The notes beneath the pieces are model-generated. The model had not been told where the DNA came from. It did no database searches and saw only the letters and a program-made list of their open reading frames with translations. A stretch of 39,592 nt of DNA, taken from contig SUPS01000003.1 in NCBI GenBank assembly GCA_005191415.1, positions 1 to 39,592 on the forward strand. The letters are read 5' to 3'. Shown one piece after another: positions 1 through 9,340 of this stretch (position 1 is its first letter; every line of letters begins with the position of its first letter). The position numbers were made by a program, and so were the translations under genes. Origin of the DNA: Candidatus Helarchaeota ASGARD archaeon Hel_GB_A (GTDB lineage Archaea > Asgardarchaeota > Lokiarchaeia > Helarchaeales > HEL-GB-A).

Positions 1-209
1 ATTTCATAGGGGGTAAATAATTTTTAAAAGTTCCTAGGAAAAGTCTACTCGAAAATGCCCTACCTATATTTAAATAATCTATCTAAGGGTAAATAATTCT
101 CTTAGATTTGTGGATCTTGAATGTAGATTCTTACAAAATAGGTAATATACGATAAAATGAAGTGATATAATAAATCCTCAATAGTAATATAATTCGTAGG
201 GGATAAATA

Positions 210-584
210 ATGAACGCTAGAATCCTTATTGTCGATGATGAACATGATACAATTTTATTAGCGAAGCGTTTATTAGAACCTGAAGGATATCGAATAAGCG
301 TGGCTTATGATGGAGAAGAAGCCTTAGAAAAAATTTATAGAGAGCACCCACAAATTGTATTACTAGATATTAAACTTCCTGGTAAGGACGGATATGAAAT
401 ATGCCAAGAAATAAAGTCGAATGAAGAATTACGAGATATAATCGTCATTATGTTTACTGTTAAAGCTTTTGATGCAGATCGTGAACGAGGATTCCAAGTA
501 GGTGCCGATTACTATATCACCAAACCTTTCTCAGGAGCTGCCTTAATCGCTCTTATTCAGAAAATATTGGAAGATCTTTCTTAA
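210..584 (+). CDS. CheY-like response regulator receiver domain protein
   Basis: ILIVDDE start, acidic pocket DDE, phospho-Asp in VLLDIKLPGKDG, T/K positions (FTVKAF, YITKPF); stand-alone receiver domain; upstream aggggat SD. Confidence 0.93.
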   Translation: MNARILIVDDEHDTILLAKRLLEPEGYRISVAYDGEEALEKIYREHPQIVLLDIKLPGKDGYEICQEIKSNEELRDIIVIMFTVKAFDADRERGFQVGADYYITKPFSGAALIALIQKILEDLS

Positions 585-632
585 AATGCACTCACAAAAA
601 GATAATTATAGGGGGATTAAAATGTCATTGCT

Positions 633-2018
633 ATGGGCTCATTAGATGTTTTTTTTAATCCGAAAGTAGTAGCCATCATTGGAGCGAGTGAAACCCCGGG
701 TTTTGGAATGTTCACAACTCAATATTTATTAAATTCCGAGTTTAAGGTATTTCCGGTTCATATAAGACGGGAGGAAGTATTTGGGCATAAGGCATATCGA
801 AACATTAGAGAAATTCCGGAAACTGTAGATTTAGCAATTATTATTGTTCCAACTTCTCAAGTCTTAAAGGCAGTAGAAGATTCCATCGAAAAAGGTGTAA
901 AGGGAATTATAATAGAGAGTGCAGGGTTTGCAGAAACAGGCAGAGAAGATTTTCGCAATATTCAGCAACAGATAGCAGAACTTGCTAAAGAATCAGGAGT
1001 ACGGATAATTGGTCCCAATTGTCTGGGAATTTCAAATGTGCATAATAAATTTACATCTGCAGAAACCGACTTTACAAATGTGCGAAAAGGAAACATTTCC
1101 ATTGTTGCCCAATCAGGTGTATTAGGAAACATAATCTTAGATTGGGCATTTTATGAGGGAATTGGCTTTTCTAAAGTCATCACCCTTGGAAATAAATTGG
1201 ATGTAGATGAAGTAGATTGTTTAGAATATTTGAGAGACGATGAAACAACCCGCGTTATTTGTTTATATTTGGAGGAAATTCGTGATAGAACTCGCTTTTT
1301 AGAAGTAGCTCGGACAGTTGTCCCAAAAAAGCCGATTCTTGTTGTAAAAAGTGGGCGAACTGCCTTTGGGGCGAGAGCCGCACGTAGTCATACAGCAAGT
1401 ATAGCAGGAAATGATCAATTATATGATGCGCTTTTTAAACAAGCAGGAATTATAAGAGCGGAAGATTTCTATGAGATGTTTGATTTTGCCAAAGGATTTT
1501 CGATGCAGCCTCTTCCTAAAGGGAATCGGGTTGCAATTATCACTGCATCAGGGAGTTTGGGAATTTTAGCATCAGATGAAGTAGAAAAGCAAGGTTTAAC
1601 GTTATCGCACCTTTCAGAGCAAACTTTGATAGCGATGCGTAAGAATGCACCAGACTGGGTTTCCTTAAAGAATCCCGTTGATATTGGTCCCGCCCAATTA
1701 GAAATGATAAATGATTGCATCAAGGCTTTACTGCAAGATGAGGGTGTGGATGCATTACTTTGGATTCAAATCATTCCGGAGCGCGTAGCGAAGATGTTAG
1801 GGTTGCCATTGCCTGGGCGATTAGCATATAAATATGGAACACAAGCAGGAAAACCTGTAATCGTAAATACTTTTGGAAGTCCGTGGATGAAAGAATTATT
1901 ACATCAAAAATTAGACAAATACGGGATTCCTATCACTATTTCAATCCAGAACGCGGTTAAAATTATTGCACGAATGCTTCAATATCAACGGATGAGGCTT
2001 AAATTTGATAAAATTTGA
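633..2018 (+). CDS. ADP-forming acyl-CoA synthetase alpha-type subunit (CoA-binding + succinyl-CoA ligase-like domains)
   Basis: FFNPKVVAIIGASETPG CoA-binding start, GPNCLGISN, VAQSGVLGN, SHTASIAGNDQLYDALFKQAGIIRA phospho-His-type loop; no C-terminal ATP-grasp domain. Start may lie a few codons upstream. Confidence 0.9.
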   Translation: MGSLDVFFNPKVVAIIGASETPGFGMFTTQYLLNSEFKVFPVHIRREEVFGHKAYRNIREIPETVDLAIIIVPTSQVLKAVEDSIEKGVKGIIIESAGFAETGREDFRNIQQQIAELAKESGVRIIGPNCLGISNVHNKFTSAETDFTNVRKGNISIVAQSGVLGNIILDWAFYEGIGFSKVITLGNKLDVDEVDCLEYLRDDETTRVICLYLEEIRDRTRFLEVARTVVPKKPILVVKSGRTAFGARAARSHTASIAGNDQLYDALFKQAGIIRAEDFYEMFDFAKGFSMQPLPKGNRVAIITASGSLGILASDEVEKQGLTLSHLSEQTLIAMRKNAPDWVSLKNPVDIGPAQLEMINDCIKALLQDEGVDALLWIQIIPERVAKMLGLPLPGRLAYKYGTQAGKPVIVNTFGSPWMKELLHQKLDKYGIPITISIQNAVKIIARMLQYQRMRLKFDKI

Positions 2019-2112
2019 CCTATAGAATTACTAACGAAAATCGATAAGGAACGCTTTTATTTAAGTTTCGATGTATAGAATTATTAACGGGAATCGATAA
2101 GGAAGACTTGAG

Positions 2113-2742
2113 ATGAGTGATCTATTATCGGATTTGGAAGAATCTATTATCGGAATTGATATTGATAAGGCGGAGGCAGTCGCGAATCAATTGGTGGAAA
2201 AAAAAGAAGATCCAGACAAGATTATTGCCGCGATTACAAGTGCTATGGACGTGGTCGGGAAAAAATTTCAAGATGAAGAATATTATTTAACAGAATTAGT
2301 GATGGCAGGCGAAATAGTGAAATCTATCCTTAGCATTGTGGAACCACTACTCAAATCCGAAGAAAAAGGTCCTCAAATCACGATTGTTGTGGGGACCGTG
2401 CAAGGGGATCTCCACGATCTCGGGAAAAATATTTTTGTAACATTCGCGAGGAGCGCAGGTTTTAAAGTGGTAGATTTAGGTAATGATGTACCAGTCGAAA
2501 CTTTTATTGATGCCGTGAAACGAGAGAATGCGAAGGTGCTAGGGCTTTCTTGCCTTTTAACAGCGACAGATAAAGAACTTGGTAAAGTGATTGAAGCATT
2601 AAAGAAAGAAGGATTACGTGATAAAGTAATGGTAATAATAGGTGGTGCTGCCGTTACTGAAGAGCTTGTAAAGGAGATCGGCGGAGATGCATTTGCACCA
2701 GATGCAATTACTGGACTCCAGCAAATTAAAGAATGGTTATAA
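2113..2742 (+). CDS. Methyltransferase cognate corrinoid protein (B12-binding)
   Basis: Helical N-terminal cap followed by GTVQGDLHDLGKNI (DxHxxG cobalamin His motif), GLSCLLTAT, VMVIIGGAAVTEE. Confidence 0.93.
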   Translation: MSDLLSDLEESIIGIDIDKAEAVANQLVEKKEDPDKIIAAITSAMDVVGKKFQDEEYYLTELVMAGEIVKSILSIVEPLLKSEEKGPQITIVVGTVQGDLHDLGKNIFVTFARSAGFKVVDLGNDVPVETFIDAVKRENAKVLGLSCLLTATDKELGKVIEALKKEGLRDKVMVIIGGAAVTEELVKEIGGDAFAPDAITGLQQIKEWL

Positions 2743-2756
2743 TTGGAGTGACTAAT

Positions 2757-3425
2757 ATGGAATTAGTAGATGAAATTGCATTTGGGTTTTGGATTGTGGT
2801 TATTATTCTATTTCTTTCATCGGCATTAATTTTATTACAAAAATATATCAAATCAGAGGAAAGAAATAAAGTTAAATTGGCGTTTTGTTTTATGTTTTTA
2901 TGTTTAGGATTAAGTAGAATTTTTCTTGTGTATTTCGATTATTTTTTGACGGAATTAAATCCTATGGTATATGAAAATTATCAATTCATGTGGAAATTAG
3001 CAAATTCTTTTGAGTTAGCTGGATTGGGATTTTTAATAATTGTTTCAGAATATGCAGTATTTCAAGGAAAAGATTATTATTTATTCATTCTCGGCTTTAC
3101 AGTGGTCGTAATTATTGGACTTCTCATCCCAGATTTCTTCTTATCACAAAATGTATTAGTTTATGCAGTTGCGTTTGCCGCCTTTATCCCACTCAGTTGG
3201 ATTTATTTGGCAATTAAAATACCCCCTACACGGAAGAATACAATATTAATTTTCATTGGCTTTGTGCTCTTTGGTATAGGTTTAATCTTTCTTTCCGTGG
3301 CAGTGGTCGAGGCAATGGCCCCTATCATCGATATTCATCGTCTCTACCTTCTAAGTGCAATTCTCCAAATACCTGGCATTATTATCCTAGCGATAGGAAT
3401 CAAGAAAATGTATTTTGCACGGTAA
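2757..3425 (+). CDS. Seven-helix integral membrane protein, unknown function
   Basis: About seven hydrophobic segments; ATG at 2757 preceded by ggagtg SD, preferable to the track start at 2733. Confidence 0.75.
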   Translation: MELVDEIAFGFWIVVIILFLSSALILLQKYIKSEERNKVKLAFCFMFLCLGLSRIFLVYFDYFLTELNPMVYENYQFMWKLANSFELAGLGFLIIVSEYAVFQGKDYYLFILGFTVVVIIGLLIPDFFLSQNVLVYAVAFAAFIPLSWIYLAIKIPPTRKNTILIFIGFVLFGIGLIFLSVAVVEAMAPIIDIHRLYLLSAILQIPGIIILAIGIKKMYFAR

Positions 3426-3448
3426 TTGAAGGGGATTTGGAGCAGAAA

Positions 3449-4531
3449 ATGATATATAACATCTTTTTTATTCATAAAGAACGGGGATTAAATCTGCTCC
3501 AACATAGTTTCTCTGGGAGTAAATTAGATGAAGATCTTGTGTCTGGTTTTATTTCCGCAATAATCTCATTCATAGATTCTTTAATCCCGCCTACGAAGGA
3601 TTATCGAAAAGAGAAATTAATTAGAACGGTAGATCGAGGGGATTTCAAAATATTAATCGAAGCAGGTGAGCATGTATTTGGAATTTTATTCGTTAATATC
3701 GAGAAAGTAGAAGTTAGAACTAAATTAAAAGAAATTATTCAAGAATTTGAACAGACATTTGATTTAAAAAATTGGGATGGCACTATTGAAGTCCAAAAAT
3801 TCGAATCATTTAAAGAAATTATTTTCAAAAAATTTGCATCCGAAATTATTCAGGTATCCGATGTTCCTGTTTTAACACCTTCAATGAAAGAATTTCTTGC
3901 TTCACACGATGAGCTCGATTTATTAGGATTACATAATATTTCTGCAGGATTACTTGAACTGTTATTAATGATCGATGGAACTTCAGATGTTCAAGAAATC
4001 GCTAATCGCTTAGAATGTCCTGTAGATGAAGTTATAGAAAAGGTTGGATATCTTTTTGAATTAGGTGATTTGATTACAATCGAATCGCCTGTCTATGAAA
4101 CGGATATATTCGTATTAACTCCTGAAGCAATGCCTATTTTTCGATTAAACACCTATGAACGCGAAACAATTCTGAATCTATTTGGAAAGGAAGGTATTGA
4201 GGTCCTTTTAAACATCGATGGAGCCCGGAGTGTAAAAGGCATTCAAAAAAAGACCGGAATCAGTTTCGAGAAAATAAAGGAAATTCTACGATTCTGTTCT
4301 TTTGAACGATTGGTAAAACGTATTCGCGTGCATCCCATAATTCAGAAACCTATAGAAGTTGAAAATTTCGCGCAAGACGAGGAATTATCTGTAATATTAC
4401 GAAAAATTGTCCAATTGTGTGACGGAAATCATTCCCTTCGTGAAATTGCGAAAAATCTTAAAGTACCCATCAATGTGATTACAGATTTTCTCGTGGTGCT
4501 TGGAGATAATGTAGAATGGCTAAAGAAATAA
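3449..4531 (+). CDS. Longin/roadblock-like N-terminal domain protein with three wHTH-like repeats
   Basis: N-term MIYNIFFIHKERGLNLLQHSF... longin-like; three repeats of the LLMIDGTSDVQEIANRLECPVDEVIEKVGYLFELG type. ATG at 3449 has ggag SD 6 nt upstream. Confidence 0.65.
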   Translation: MIYNIFFIHKERGLNLLQHSFSGSKLDEDLVSGFISAIISFIDSLIPPTKDYRKEKLIRTVDRGDFKILIEAGEHVFGILFVNIEKVEVRTKLKEIIQEFEQTFDLKNWDGTIEVQKFESFKEIIFKKFASEIIQVSDVPVLTPSMKEFLASHDELDLLGLHNISAGLLELLLMIDGTSDVQEIANRLECPVDEVIEKVGYLFELGDLITIESPVYETDIFVLTPEAMPIFRLNTYERETILNLFGKEGIEVLLNIDGARSVKGIQKKTGISFEKIKEILRFCSFERLVKRIRVHPIIQKPIEVENFAQDEELSVILRKIVQLCDGNHSLREIAKNLKVPINVITDFLVVLGDNVEWLKK

Positions 4532-4558
4532 CATGTCTGAACCGAATTAATCAGCAAT

Positions 4559-5749
4559 CTAATCAGATTGTTGGATCTTTTGGATGATTTGGGCTATTTG
4601 GGTGCGGGAAGCATTAGTACGAATTGAAACGCGGGAAAAATGTGTTCGCGAAGCGGAAAAACCTTGCTTTTGGAGAGCTTGAATAATTTCTTGGAATGGG
4701 CTTGCATTAATTTTATGTTGTTGGCAAATACGATGGATATTATGATAGGTTATAATCGTAGAATCCTCTTCAAGAAGTTGTTGGAGTAATTTTTGAATTC
4801 GTTTTTTCGTTCCAAGGTCTCTCTGATTATTTTCATTTAATAAACGTTCGCAAAAGGAGGGGTCATAGAGTTTTCCGAGCCATAAAGGCCCTGCATAATC
4901 TAATGGATTACCGCAGTTTGGACAGGAGGGATGGGTTGCTAAGAGGTTTGAGGTGGCATTTCTATAATCACACTGAAAACAATGCACTATATATCCTAAC
5001 TGGTGTAAAAGAGCATCAACCTTTAAGGCACCAGATTGGAGATGCGCATAAATTCGTATATAATGATCGATACTATAGCTAAGTAATGGAGTTACCGCGA
5101 TTTCATAGCGAGCAGCTGTAGTTATTAAGGTATTTAGACATAATCGCACCGCCAGTTCATGACAATATTCTGTTCGGAGAGAACGCCCCCCATATTTTCG
5201 CAAACATGCTTCTTGTTTTACCCCGCAAAGGGGTGCCATGTCAGTGGCAGTTAAACAAATTAGTCCGGATTTCTTTTTTAAAGCGCGCAACGCAGAATCT
5301 AAGAATCGAGAAGGAGAGCCGAAGGGATCTATGTCAATAACATCTGCTCGCTGTCCGCGCCTGGCAAAAGAGTTTAAAAAATGCAAGGCATCTTCATTAT
5401 GAATCGTAATACGATCTGATAAATTATTTAATTGTAAGTTCTGTTTCATTAATACGTATGCTTCTGGGGAAACGTCATTCATAATTATTTTTTGAATCCC
5501 TGTAATTTCTAATTGGAATCGAATTCCACGAACGCCAGTCGCTGCGAGAGGGAGTAAAATTGTAAGAGGATGGCCTTGTTGATCTTGATACACTTTTACC
5601 ACAAGGATGGCAATATCTCGGTTCATTTCCATTATAAAATTATAAAATACAGGAGCTTCCGTAGGAACTCGATATGAATTCATGTCTGGTATATTAAGTC
5701 GCGCTTTCCCTTCAGTTATAAAGATGGTTGGAAATGAAATGGGCTTCAT
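4559..5749 (-). CDS. trm1: tRNA (guanine(26)-N(2))-dimethyltransferase Trm1
   Basis: ITEGKARLNIP, LAATGVRGIRFQLE, DVIDIDPFGSPSRFLDSALRAL, TATDMAPLCG, C-terminal zinc ribbon CFQCDYR...CPNCG. MKPISF start at 5749 preferred over the track's longer ORF. Confidence 0.95.
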   Translation of the reverse strand: MKPISFPTIFITEGKARLNIPDMNSYRVPTEAPVFYNFIMEMNRDIAILVVKVYQDQQGHPLTILLPLAATGVRGIRFQLEITGIQKIIMNDVSPEAYVLMKQNLQLNNLSDRITIHNEDALHFLNSFARRGQRADVIDIDPFGSPSRFLDSALRALKKKSGLICLTATDMAPLCGVKQEACLRKYGGRSLRTEYCHELAVRLCLNTLITTAARYEIAVTPLLSYSIDHYIRIYAHLQSGALKVDALLHQLGYIVHCFQCDYRNATSNLLATHPSCPNCGNPLDYAGPLWLGKLYDPSFCERLLNENNQRDLGTKKRIQKLLQQLLEEDSTIITYHNIHRICQQHKINASPFQEIIQALQKQGFSASRTHFSRVSIRTNASRTQIAQIIQKIQQSD

Positions 5750-5855
5750 TTTTTTGAGAACCAAATAATTCTTAACTACAATGAAAGATATAAGTAAAGT
5801 CAATGTACGAACTATTGGGATTAATTTAAAATTTTCAATAGAATGGAGGCGTTTT

Positions 5856-8429
5856 ATGAAAGGCGTGGTGATTCGAGGCTTTGAACCAACTGAGAAATTT
5901 TTCGAGTACAAATTACATCTCTTACCTCAACCACAAGTTATAGGTAAAATAAATGGGTTTTTGAAGACGGATAAGGAGCTAGAACTGGTATTTCATAATG
6001 TGGATTCTAAAGATGTGGTTATTGAAATCATCACAGAAGAATTATCACAACTAGGAAAATTTAAAATAAAAGCCCTTGAGGAAGCGCCACGAATCAATTT
6101 AGATTTATACGACTTTCCAGCAAATACCATACAAAGTGAAACATATCTCTTGACTTTTGAAGAAAATAACCCAATTATTGTTGCAAAATCAGAGAAAGGA
6201 ATTTATTATGGGGTGAATACATTTCTACAATTGTTACGTAGCACCAAGGATGGCATCCTATTCCTACCTAAAATCGAAATAACTGATTATCCCGCCTATA
6301 TTATTCGCGCAATTACAGACCAGACGAGCCGAAATCAAATCCCTACCGTAGAAAATATGAAAAAAACCATTAAATTTTTGAGTAAATTCAAGATGAACTA
6401 TCATTTTCTCTACCTAGAAGATGGATTTAACTTTAAAAAATACCCTGATATCGGGAAAGCAAGAGGAGGATATACTGCCGAGGAGATTAAAGAAATTCAA
6501 GCCTACGCAAAACGATATTTTATGGAAATAGTTCCCATTTTTAACTCATTTGGGCATGTAGATAATATTTTAATGACAAATTATCCAAAATATGCGCATC
6601 TCGGAGAATTCCCTGGCGCAGCTTGTTATGATGTGAGCAATCCGAAGGTCAGGGCGTTTCTCGAAGATCTCCTCAAAGAATTGTGTGAGACATTCAATTC
6701 CAAATTTTTTCATCTCGGATTGGACGAAACCTTTGATTTCGGGAAATATAATACGAAGCAGCTAGTTAAAGAAAAGGGAAAAGGCGCCGTCATGCTTGAA
6801 TTCTATAATTTTTTAATTGAAACCCTTAAGAAATTCGGGAAAAGAAACATTATTTGTTATCATGACAATGTCTTAGGTGAGAAAACGCTCTTAACGAATT
6901 TACCCAAAGATCTCATCGTCTTTTATTGGGACTATTGGGTAAAAACATGGCTTTTCTTTCCTAAACGGAAGTATAAAAAGGCAAAGAAACTCCGTGAAAA
7001 CGGTTATCAAGTGATTCTCAGCCCAACCTTATATGATTTTACCAGAAATTTCCCTGATATAAAACGAACAATTCAAAATGTGGTCTCGATGGCGAAATAT
7101 GGGCTTGAGATTGGAGCGTTAGGCATTGCTACATCTGTATGGGGTGATTTTCTAAATGAAAACTTGCGAGAAAATAATTATTTCGGATACTTAGTAACTG
7201 CTGAAGCCAGCTGGGCACCACAACTTTGGAATGAAGAAAAATTCAAAGAAAATTTCATCTATCAATTATATAGTGTAGAAACAATCGACCTCATCAAGGC
7301 TCTCGAGTACCTTAATGTGTATAATGAGCTCCATCCAATCTACCCCGTTAAATTCTTTAGCCATATCTGGCGGCATCCTTTTCCCTCTCCCAAAAAAATT
7401 AAAGCAAAAGTAAAAAACCTTGACCGGATTCTCGATGAGAGTGAAGAAGCCTTACAATTAATTGCCAAAATCAAACCTAACGTCAAGAAAAATAAAGAAA
7501 ATTTAGATTATCTGGCTTATGCTGCCCGACTCGGTATTTATCTCGCCAAGAAATATAAAATCCCTCAGGAAATTCAGAAAAAATTAAATCAAAAAGACAA
7601 AGAAGAAGTCGATATCACAGAATTGATCGAGCAAATTACCTACCTAAAGAATTACCTTAAAGGATTAAAAAAGGATTACGAAGAACTTTGGCTAAAAGCA
7701 GCCAAACCACAGGGTCTAAAGCCTCTTTTGGAACGGTTCGATGCCCATATCCTCTTTTATGAGCAGAAAATTCAAGAAATTAACAAAGGCATCATCTGGA
7801 CCGACCCTTTCTTAAAAGCAGAATTCATCACTGCCCCCCAAAAAGTGAAAATTGGGGACCCCATCTACCTACGAAAATCCTTCCAAATAAATAAACCCGT
7901 AAAGAGCTGTCATATCCAAGGTATGTGTGACATGGTGATGCAGTTATATTTGAATGGAGAGAAACTTACCGAAATTGTTAGTAAAATGTCACTATCTGTC
8001 GAACCCATTCTCCAACGAATTCAACTCCTAGATGTTACCGAACAAATTAAACCAGGAACCAATGTAATCGCTGCAGAATGCCATAATTACTTAATACAGA
8101 GAGTTGCTGGAAATATCTATCTTGAGATTGAATACGAAGACGGTGAACACGAAGTCATATTATCGAACTCTACTTGGAAAGCATCTCATCAGGGTGAACC
8201 GAATTGGTTCGATGTAGAATATGATGATACCCACTGGTTCCCTGCGAAAAGCCTAGGCGCTCCCCCTAAAATCAGCGGATACATCACTACACCACTGATC
8301 CACGCCGGAATTAAATCACAGGATAACTATTACTACGCAATGGATACTTTTCTCAAAGGTCTTCTCCCATGGGCCCCTTCTTTCCTCATCAATTTGGGAA
8401 AAAAACTCGTTGGACTTGATATCTTTTAA
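5856..8429 (+). CDS. Glycoside hydrolase family 20-like beta-N-acetylhexosaminidase with C-terminal jelly-roll domain
   Basis: GH20b-like N-term (EKGIYYGVNTFLQLLR), VPIFNSFGHVDNIL, FFHLGLDETFDFG catalytic D-E pair; C-terminal GH2-like sugar-binding fold (DVTEQIKPGTNVIAAECHNY). ATG at 5856 follows ggagg SD. Confidence 0.82.
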   Translation: MKGVVIRGFEPTEKFFEYKLHLLPQPQVIGKINGFLKTDKELELVFHNVDSKDVVIEIITEELSQLGKFKIKALEEAPRINLDLYDFPANTIQSETYLLTFEENNPIIVAKSEKGIYYGVNTFLQLLRSTKDGILFLPKIEITDYPAYIIRAITDQTSRNQIPTVENMKKTIKFLSKFKMNYHFLYLEDGFNFKKYPDIGKARGGYTAEEIKEIQAYAKRYFMEIVPIFNSFGHVDNILMTNYPKYAHLGEFPGAACYDVSNPKVRAFLEDLLKELCETFNSKFFHLGLDETFDFGKYNTKQLVKEKGKGAVMLEFYNFLIETLKKFGKRNIICYHDNVLGEKTLLTNLPKDLIVFYWDYWVKTWLFFPKRKYKKAKKLRENGYQVILSPTLYDFTRNFPDIKRTIQNVVSMAKYGLEIGALGIATSVWGDFLNENLRENNYFGYLVTAEASWAPQLWNEEKFKENFIYQLYSVETIDLIKALEYLNVYNELHPIYPVKFFSHIWRHPFPSPKKIKAKVKNLDRILDESEEALQLIAKIKPNVKKNKENLDYLAYAARLGIYLAKKYKIPQEIQKKLNQKDKEEVDITELIEQITYLKNYLKGLKKDYEELWLKAAKPQGLKPLLERFDAHILFYEQKIQEINKGIIWTDPFLKAEFITAPQKVKIGDPIYLRKSFQINKPVKSCHIQGMCDMVMQLYLNGEKLTEIVSKMSLSVEPILQRIQLLDVTEQIKPGTNVIAAECHNYLIQRVAGNIYLEIEYEDGEHEVILSNSTWKASHQGEPNWFDVEYDDTHWFPAKSLGAPPKISGYITTPLIHAGIKSQDNYYYAMDTFLKGLLPWAPSFLINLGKKLVGLDIF

Positions 8430-8459
8430 TACTAACTTCTATCCTCGAGTTAACAATAA

Positions 8460-8592
8460 TTTATTATTAATTGAAGATTTCAATTGTTTCTTGTGACCAT
8501 CTTATTAACACCTGAACTAGAATTTTTTCCTGATTAGAAGACTGAACAATTTAGTTAGATTATATTGTGAATTAATTTCAATTAATAATAAA
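8460..8592. repeat. 16-bp perfect inverted repeat flanking ~101 bp, upstream of AbiE-like pair
   Basis: tttattattaattgaa (8460-8475) and its exact reverse complement ttcaattaataataaa (8577-8592). Confidence 0.75.
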
Positions 8593-8657
8593 GGCTCTAT
8601 TGTTGATCGCCTAAAGTAAAATAGATGGAAACGTCAAGTTTTTAAATTATTACTACA

Positions 8658-9296
8658 ATGGTAATATTTATGATGTATTATGAATTGTGGAATGTATTAT
8701 GGAATTGGAAGAAAGAGTTCACTGCAAAGGAGTTTGCGACAGTATTTGTGAGTCCAAACCCTAATAAAGTCTTGTACGATATGACGAAAAAAGGATTATT
8801 AGAAAGGATAGGATGGGGTAAGTATAAAGTAAATTCGCAGGAAGAATATTTAAGTAAGACAATAGATATTTTTCGATCCTATAAATTATTAAAGGAAGTT
8901 GATATGAAATATTCCTTAACAGGACCTGATGCAGTATTTTTCTGGACAAAGGGGGGATATCAGATAAATCGATTCTTTGGTTTTTATCCAATTCACATAA
9001 AAGTCAAGGAAAAAGAATTGGATCGTTGGGAAAAGTTTTTCATAACAAAGAGAGAAAAGTTTTACATTAAGGGACAACCTGTAAAAGAAACGTTATTTGG
9101 AGTATTTTATGTGTTATATATTAATACAGATTTTGAAGTGGAAGAAATTGATGGATTTCAAGTTGATCCATTAGAGGATGCGGTAAAATTTTGTCAAAAA
9201 AAGATTTATTCCTATGAACCAGCATTGGAAATGTTAGATGAGATGTACAATTTGGGTCTGGAAATTGAATATAAAGAAACAAAAACTAACTTTTAG
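8658..9296 (+). CDS. AbiEi-like wHTH antitoxin/regulator
   Basis: N-terminal wHTH (KEFTAKEFATVFVSPNPNKVLYDMTKKGLLERIGWGKYKV), 45 bp upstream of an AbiEii-like nucleotidyltransferase. Confidence 0.55.
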   Translation: MVIFMMYYELWNVLWNWKKEFTAKEFATVFVSPNPNKVLYDMTKKGLLERIGWGKYKVNSQEEYLSKTIDIFRSYKLLKEVDMKYSLTGPDAVFFWTKGGYQINRFFGFYPIHIKVKEKELDRWEKFFITKREKFYIKGQPVKETLFGVFYVLYINTDFEVEEIDGFQVDPLEDAVKFCQKKIYSYEPALEMLDEMYNLGLEIEYKETKTNF

Positions 9297-9340
9297 TGCA
9301 CAAATATCAAGTTTGTCTAGCCTTGGAGTGACGGTTTTGT

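Noticed and set aside
1469-1723. Minus-strand ORF inside the acyl-CoA synthetase gene
   Set aside because: Antisense to a strongly conserved CDS; no family-like sequence.
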